64,000 bases of DNA from Cocos nucifera (taxonomy: Eukaryota; Streptophyta; Magnoliopsida; Arecales; Arecaceae), in assembly GCA_006176705.1 (NCBI GenBank), contig QRFJ01000755.1, positions 1,363,525-1,427,524 of the forward strand. The letters are read 5' to 3'. This document shows, piece after piece, positions 58,703 to 64,000 of the stretch. A model generated the notes under the pieces. It was not told where the DNA came from. It was given only the letters and a program-made list of their open reading frames with translations, and ran no database searches. Both the position numbers and the translations under genes were made by a program. The number at the start of each line of letters is the position of its first letter. The first letter of the stretch is position 1.

Positions 58703-59890
58703 TATGCAGATATTTTAATCTATATGAAATAAGAACACTAATATAAGCAGATCACTCAAGATGACATGAATAACTAGATGAGGTCTTTAATTCTAGTTAT
58801 TACTTTCACTATTTTACCATATACCCTAGCCCTCCATATGGTATGCGAGAAAACTCTAAACCTATTTCTTAGTGGGGTTGAGATTCTTATCCCTTAAGAA
58901 AGTCTTGTGCAAACCACAACAAACTTCAATAAGTTCAAAGATAGAAAAATCTATCTGATTGCATTTTCATGCAACTCTTAATATAACGTATCTCTAAAAT
59001 AATCATAGTCTTATGGATAGCATAATAAACTATAATGTTTTAATTAAGTTAGACCCTTCATTTTCATATAGTCACATTTAAAAATTAATATTGCTCTTAT
59101 AGATAGTACAATAAAGTGATAATAAATCAAATATACCATAACCATTTTAAAATACACAAAGATATTATTATATTAGTCCTCATAGTAAATCTTGTTGGGT
59201 AGCACAACAAACTTACTATGATTTTTGAAATAATAATTATCTTAGCATGAAGGAAGGCATATGTAGTGTCTTTGATCAATTTGCATTTCTAATTCAAGAT
59301 TTCAATTGAATTAAATTGCCCAGGTAAGTAAGAGAGAGGTGGGGGGGGCCCCATTCTTGCATTAGACACCCATAAAATTAGTCAGTTAAGAAACAGACCC
59401 ACTTAATAAACCATGTTCTCTTTATCTTTCTAGAACCACTTTTCTAGACACTAATTAACCAATTTATATCAGAAATGGATTTGCTTTATGATATTTAACA
59501 CTACGACTTAATATCATTTTTAAGAAGGCTTTAAAGATCTCATGCACATCCTTAAAAATATTAAAACATGCATCTACATGTTGTGCCATGTGAAATATAA
59601 CATATTCATCATTCTAAGACAATCTTACAGCATAACGGATAAGTGCCGATTATGCTAGGACAACCTTATAATTAGAATAATGAATTAGTGCATTATACAT
59701 CATAATATCTAATTTAAGACATTGCAAAAAGATGCATAATTAAGAATTATAACAATCTTAATACATGATCATATTACATAACATAAAACATTAAAATGAT
59801 CATAAGACATATAATATATATACCAATCATATCATGCTTTAAATCACTATTAAAAGCATTCATGTATATGATTGAACCATGCAAGGTGTG
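58703..59890 (-). other. Y untranslated leader
   Basis: About 1.2 kb with no coding signal. It is AT-rich with repeated short motifs such as ATAGTATAATAAA and AATAATCATAG, and a poly-G/C run at 59341-59350. No known regulatory element was recognised. Confidence 0.6.
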
Positions 59891-59902
59891 GCTCTGATAC
59901 TA
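59891..59902 (-). promoter_or_regulatory. Y primer-binding site
   Basis: Minus strand TAGTATCAGAGC next to the LTR end. One transition from TGGTATCAGAGC. Confidence 0.8.
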
Positions 59903-59903
59903 T

Positions 59904-62273
59904 TGTAAGGTTTGATTGACATGGTAGAGGCGATAGATTTCAAAACTTTTGGTCTATCAAACCCTAATCTCAAGATCGATCTTGATGATTTTCAATCACA
60001 TACATGCATATAATATAAGATAAGAAAACATACTCTTATAAATCTAATTTAGAGAAGAATTATTTCCATGAGGTGCCCACGTATACGCCCTCCAATGGTA
60101 AACCAAATAGGAATTGAGTTCAAGAATAATTCCTCTCGAAGCCTTGCTTGCTGAATTTTGAACTAGAATTCTTTGGCCTTTCTTCTCTCTTATTTATTCT
60201 TTCTTTTATTCTCTCTTAACCTTCTTAAATAATCTTCCTAACTCTTGTCTTAATGAAGACTCTTTGTATTGGACAAGACTTTGTTTAGAGGAAGACTCCT
60301 TATCTTAACCAATACCTTATCTAAAAGAAAGAAAAGAAGAATTTTAAGACAAGCCTCTAGATTTGGAATGCCTAACATCTTCAATCTGAATCCTATTTAT
60401 AGATTCAGATGGGGCATCAATCACACCCATTCCCAAGTACTTATCAGCTATTCAAAAGACATATTAAGGGATCAGATAAGTCCCTCAAAGTAGAAGGACA
60501 CTTGAAGGTGCCTAGAAATCACGTAAGAAGTGATTTCTGCCTTCGGAATGTCGTATATACGTTGTTCCTTGATTTTTTTTTGAATTTTTTTTTTATTTTT
60601 CTTCTGATATGCAATGGACAAGGTGAGAAAATTTTTAGATAAGGCACCAACTAAAAGCCTTCATGCAAAAGGACTCCTAGGCGCCATTTAATTTGAGACT
60701 ACGCGACTCTTCGCATAGTTTTCCTAGGAGATTAATTTCTTGCACCCACCATCTTTGACTTGGTCAAAAATAGTAGGCACCTAGATAAGAGAGAGATCCT
60801 CAGGGGGTGTTTACATGGTCAAAGACCCTTGGCAGAAGGACTCTTCAACCATTCTTGTGCCAACCCTTCTCATGCGCCAATAATTTGTGCACCAAGATGG
60901 AGGGAGGTATTCCAGGCACCTAGGACTCTTCCAAAAAGAGTCCAAATAATTACCAAATGGCACCCATCTAATGGGTAACTCTTTTAGACTAACTACATTT
61001 TGGATTTAAATAAAATTGATTAGCCAAAAGTACAAGAATTCGAACCAAAATTGATTTGGCTAGGAATTGGGTTAGCTAACATGTGCTAGCATACTAATTA
61101 GCCACTCAATTAGGATCCAATGATCCTAAAATTAATTCTTGATCAATTTCTTTATGTATATGACTCATTGGACTCCACATCTAACTAGTAGTAGGCTTGG
61201 ATGCATTTTAATCTAATCCGATTGAACTTAATCTCCATCGATTAGGGTTAATGCCAATCTAATTTCTCCAATTAGAAGAGCCATCTAATTGAGGATCGAA
61301 TTAATCACATTAATTTAATCAAACTCACAAGTCAAGATTGACATCTAGTAATGTATCTTAACTATCCAGAAGATGTGGAATTTGATGCAAATACTAAATA
61401 TATCCTTCAGTGGCAAGTACCTGTATAATTCAATCCCTCGATCATCCTACATCCCAAATATGTTTATAAGCATAGATAAATATCAAACTCAAACACATAT
61501 TCATGTCGATTCTCTATCAATGATAACTCTAATAAATGATTAAAAATTCTATCTAATTTTTATTCTGCTCTGGCCAAAGTCTTGCTAAGTTATCAATAGA
61601 TGAGAATATATAGGATGTCATCTCCTCTTACTAAGAGTGATCGATTTCTTGTTGACCTACTCACTATCTTTATACATACTTGACCATATTCAGAATATTC
61701 CATTCATAACTTAATGTCATGATTGAGTATGAACAAAAAATATAAGCTTATGTGCACAAGGTACCATGGTGATCTCAGGTCTAAGGATCACTTACACAAC
61801 TTCCACTTAAAGAACTATCTTTTGACATATAAGTAAGGTTTCATAAGTTGTTCTTTTTAGCAAGTCAATTCAGTGAATTCATTTCTCGATGAGCATCCAT
61901 ATTCTTATATTAGTATCATCATACAAGTAGCTTATGAGATCTGCCACTCTCTTTATCAAAGCATATATAGGATGTGCCAGTCTATCCAGAACATTGATCA
62001 TCGATCTAATGTTTCTTCGATCAGGAATGTTTAAGATTGGAATTTTAGATTTTTAGATCTTACAGGCATGACTCGTTCATGTCTTCTAAAACCATTGCCC
62101 TAATCTTTAGGGTTCACCATAATCTTTAAATATAAAAGATGCAACTGAAATAATGAATCAAATACCTCAATTTATTGATATCAAAATAAATATTATTACA
62201 TGGGTTGGAAATTATACATGAAACTTTTATCACACCACATATGTGATTAGCTTGTAGGGTAGTTATTCTTTTA
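59904..62273 (-). repeat. Y 5' LTR
   Basis: On the minus strand it starts TAAAAGAATAACTACC at 62273, where the 3' copy starts TGAAAG, and ends CAATCAAACCTTACA at 59904. It is followed outward by GAAGA and X-A LTR sequence. Confidence 0.9.
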
Positions 62274-62450
62274 GAAGAAATCCTAAAGGGAGGGGTACCT
62301 CCCTCAAGCCCTAGGAGGGAGGTGTCCCATTATAGCACTAAGGTGTATTGGTGTAGTTGCTGCCCTTAGAGAACATGGTAGGTCTCCTTAGGTCCATGCA
62401 TAAGATCAGGGTTCCACAACATAGTATCAAAGCGGTACCGTGGCACAACA
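62274..62450 (+). repeat. X-A 3' LTR, piece 3
   Basis: It begins with the right TSD of Y (GAAGA) and continues with the GGGAGGGGTACCTCCCTC block and an internal PBS-like TAGTATCAAAGC at 62422. It ends GGCACAACA at 62450, like the 5' LTR end GGCATAACA. Joined in order, the three pieces make one LTR. Confidence 0.85.
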
Positions 62451-62559
62451 AAATGCTAACCCATTTTTACTTCAAGCTGATTAACAAAATAAATTATGTA
62501 TTACTAGATTAGCACTTTGTTAACTTCTTAAACACAATCTGGGGAATTATACTTTAGAT
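62451..62559 (-). other. Z leader, far side of the nest
   Basis: About 109 bases between the right end of X-A and the Z 5' LTR. The minus strand after the LTR reads ATCTAAAGTATAATTCC, which has no TGG and does not match a standard PBS. This end of Z may therefore carry a small deletion. Confidence 0.5.
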
Positions 62560-63366
62560 TGTTGGAGCATAATTTGTGATATATGTCGGATGTAGTCTAA
62601 GAAAGCTAACAAAATTTATATTATTGTTTATAGAAAATTAAAAAAATAACTTATAAAAGATAGCAAAACTAGAATTGAAAAAAATATAAGTGTACGTAGC
62701 ACTATCTTAAAACATATTTCCATCCCTCATGCAAGAACTATTCAAAAATACCATCATAAGATATGATCGATATCCTCCACCTACGAGCACGACCATAGAT
62801 ATGGTTGATGAAGACTCTTTTAGTACACCATGAAGATGAAGAGAAGAAATAATGTAATTAAAGAAAGAGAATTGTTGGAGAATAGAGAAGAAGCTTAGAA
62901 GGCTCTTGGATTGCTTGTTAGATTAGATCCCAAGGAGGCCTTTTTATAACCAACATATTCTAACCATTTGGGCTGGCCCAGCATTCAGAAATTAAAGAGC
63001 CCAATGTTAAAAAAATTAAAAGCCCAACATTTAAAAGTTTAAATGGTCAAATGGTCAAAATAAAAAATTAAAATAAAGATTTCAGGTTGCAGGGCACTAA
63101 GCCCGCACCTATGCTCGCGCTCTGCCTAGCCTAGTCGGATCAGTTCGATTTGCATGCACGTATATTAAAAATTTTCCTTCAAACCTCTTTAAATGCTGCT
63201 ATGGGCTTAGACAAATCATTTTCTCATATAAAGGGCTAAAAAAATCTTTCCACTCCTGATATAGGACTAAAAGATCTCAATCGTAGTGGGCAAAAGGAAA
63301 AGCACATTTGGAGGGAAATTTTATTTGAAAAATTTTGAGTTTCTAAATTAAAATTGCTACTAAGAG
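62560..63366 (-). repeat. Z 5' LTR
   Basis: It ends GCTCCAACA at 62560 on the minus strand. The other end is placed at 63366 by gap-free alignment with 15560-15626, although its terminal bases are mutated (the expected CTTTAACA reads CTAAGAG). It shares the block around GTTGATGAAGACTCTTTTAG with the 3' LTR. Confidence 0.7.
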
Positions 63367-63810
63367 TAATCAGAGCCAAAATCTATTGTTTAGGCTCCAT
63401 TATAGGCTTGTCCAAGCAAAAAGTTTCTTTTCAAAAAAATTCTAATCGAACATACCTTCGAATTAAGGAAAAACTAGATAGAACAGTTAAAATGAAAGTT
63501 GACATCGAAGCCTAAATCTACCCTTTGTAAGCTCTATCTTTTCATTATTATTTCCTCTTGTCATATCTATTTTAATAAAGATTTTTTTTTTTAAACTAAA
63601 AAGGATATCCAATTTGAATTGTGCTAGATCTCACAAGTATAAACAGAGGGTATGTTTCTCAGTTTAATATAAGTTGACAAAAGAAAGGGGATATAGATCT
63701 TACTTTCACCAATTTTTTCATTTTTTTTAATTTGTTGAGAAATTTGAGTTAAGTAGGTTGGGGGAACTATTACTATTTCCTAGATTGTATCAACCGAAGC
63801 CAATGCCATC
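63367..63810. other. Right flank of the nest, nothing recognised
   Basis: No LTR or protein domain was seen. ATCAGAGCC occurs at 63369-63377, directly after the Z LTR, and may be a chance PBS-like match. Includes poly-T runs at 63580 and 63719. Confidence 0.5.
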
Positions 63811-64000
63811 ACCATGGATATCCCCTCCACTTCTATGATTCTCTCTCTTCCCCTCCCAAAGCCTACATGAAACCACCACCACCACCAACCTGGGTCGCTT
63901 TGAGAAATCATCATTCCGCATCAATAGGCTCCCCTCTCTCCATGATCCACCCATTTCTTTTCCTATTTTTGGGACAACCCTTACTGAGCCCCCATTGTTC
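63800..64000 (+). other. Possible start of a host reading frame at the right edge
   Basis: A CT-rich stretch (63815-63860) leads into a frame open from about 63800 to the window end. It has an ATG at 63870 (MKPPPPPTWVALRNHHSAS) and a hydrophobic run PFLFLFLGQPLL. The base composition is less AT-rich than the flank, and I see no transposon feature. It could be a first exon or chance. I do not recognise a family. Confidence 0.25.

Larger units (their letters stand above)
43020..62273 (-). mobile_element. Y: minus-strand Ty1/copia retrotransposon
   Basis: LTRs of about 2.37 kb at 43020-45393 (3') and 59904-62273 (5'), with perfect GAAGA duplications outside (43015-43019 and 62274-62278). Minus-strand order: 5' LTR, PBS, 1.2-kb leader, gag, protease, GAG-pre-integrase, integrase, reverse transcriptase (interrupted by X-C), RNase H, polypurine tract, 3' LTR. 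The LTRs differ at about one base in ten. All frames are broken. Inserted in the 3' LTR of X-A. Confidence 0.9.
20451..62450 (+). mobile_element. X-A: non-coding LTR retrotransposon of family X
   Basis: 5' LTR at 20451-21420, PBS at 21423, about 1.5 kb of internal sequence without a recognisable gene, a polypurine tract before 22945, and a 3' LTR in three pieces (22945-23656, 42937-43019, 62279-62450). The gaps are exactly G and Y with their TSDs. No protein domain is present, so it is non-autonomous. It sits in the Z leader. The octamer AATGCTAA is found at 20449-20456 and 62452-62459 and may be a remnant of the target site, but the expected 5-bp TSD is not clear. Confidence 0.75.
14762..63366 (-). 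mobile_element. Z: outer minus-strand Ty1/copia element, holding the whole nest
   Basis: The 3' LTR is at 14762-15626, pol and gag at about 15640-20133 (minus strand), the leader is split between about 20140-20450 and 62451-62559, and the 5' LTR is at 62560-63366. The two LTRs align along their whole length. X-A and everything inside it interrupt the leader. No convincing TSD remains, and the sequence after the 5' LTR is not a normal PBS. The long distance between the LTRs is explained by the nested insertions. Confidence 0.75.

Noticed and set aside
62421..62450. Apparent extra PBS and leader sequence beyond the X-A 3' LTR, first read as a truncated tandem element
   Set aside because: Comparison with the 5' LTR end (GGCATAACA then PBS at 21423) shows that this stretch belongs to the LTR itself.
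63369..63377. ATCAGAGCC next to the Z LTR as a plus-strand PBS
   Set aside because: Z pol, its polypurine tract and LTR termini are all minus-strand, and the upstream bases do not fit TGGTATCAGAGC.

Overview
This is plant nuclear DNA made almost entirely of nested LTR retrotransposons. I see no intact protein-coding gene, rRNA, tRNA or CRISPR array. The flowering-plant assignment rests on Ty1/copia and Ty3/gypsy Tat-lineage elements, TGGTATCAGAGC-type primer-binding sites (PBS) and 5-bp target-site duplications (TSDs). A monocot, possibly a palm, is only a guess. Nearly every reading frame is broken by stops, and many of the stops look like CpG to TpG decay, so most copies are old.

Layout. 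(1) 1-3066: 5' part of a minus-strand Tat gypsy element, 'G2', running off the left edge. (2) 3067-3961: LTR of the non-coding family 'X' (copy X-D). (3) 3962-14077: minus-strand copia element 'U', whose pol is split by a solo LTR 'S' (5644-8338, TSD CCTAC). (4) 14078-14761: a short inter-element stretch with a degraded, unrecognised coding-like segment. (5) 14762-63366: one large nest. The outer shell is minus-strand copia 'Z'. Inside it is X-A (20451-62450). Two elements sit inside the 3' LTR of X-A: gypsy 'G' (23657-42931, TSD AGTTT) and minus-strand copia 'Y' (43020-62273, TSD GAAGA). G contains X-B (25677-29136, TSD GTTGG) in gag and the mini-element 'M' (36222-39197, TSD TAATC). Y contains X-C (46784-56152, TSD CAACC) in its reverse transcriptase gene. 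X-C contains 'W' (49414-55972, TSD GAGGT/GAGGC), a gag-only, pol-less element. Z > X-A > Y > X-C > W is five levels deep. (6) 63367-64000: right flank, with a possible start of a non-transposon reading frame at the edge.

How the parts relate. G carries gag, protease, reverse transcriptase, two RNase H domains, integrase, a ~165-bp tandem repeat and antisense reading frames, the full Tat plan, but it is dead. M is a short, GC- and CpG-rich derivative of a related Tat family and looks the youngest. X has no proteins, so it must have depended on other elements. W keeps only gag, so it needed pol from a relative. The most unusual signals are the X LTRs, whose 3' ends contain stacked PBS-like motifs in different numbers per copy, and X-C, whose two ends are both LTR 3' ends in opposite orientation inside one TSD. 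Coordinates of LTR termini supported by TSDs should be accurate to a base or two; domain limits inside decayed genes are approximate. All comparisons were made by eye.
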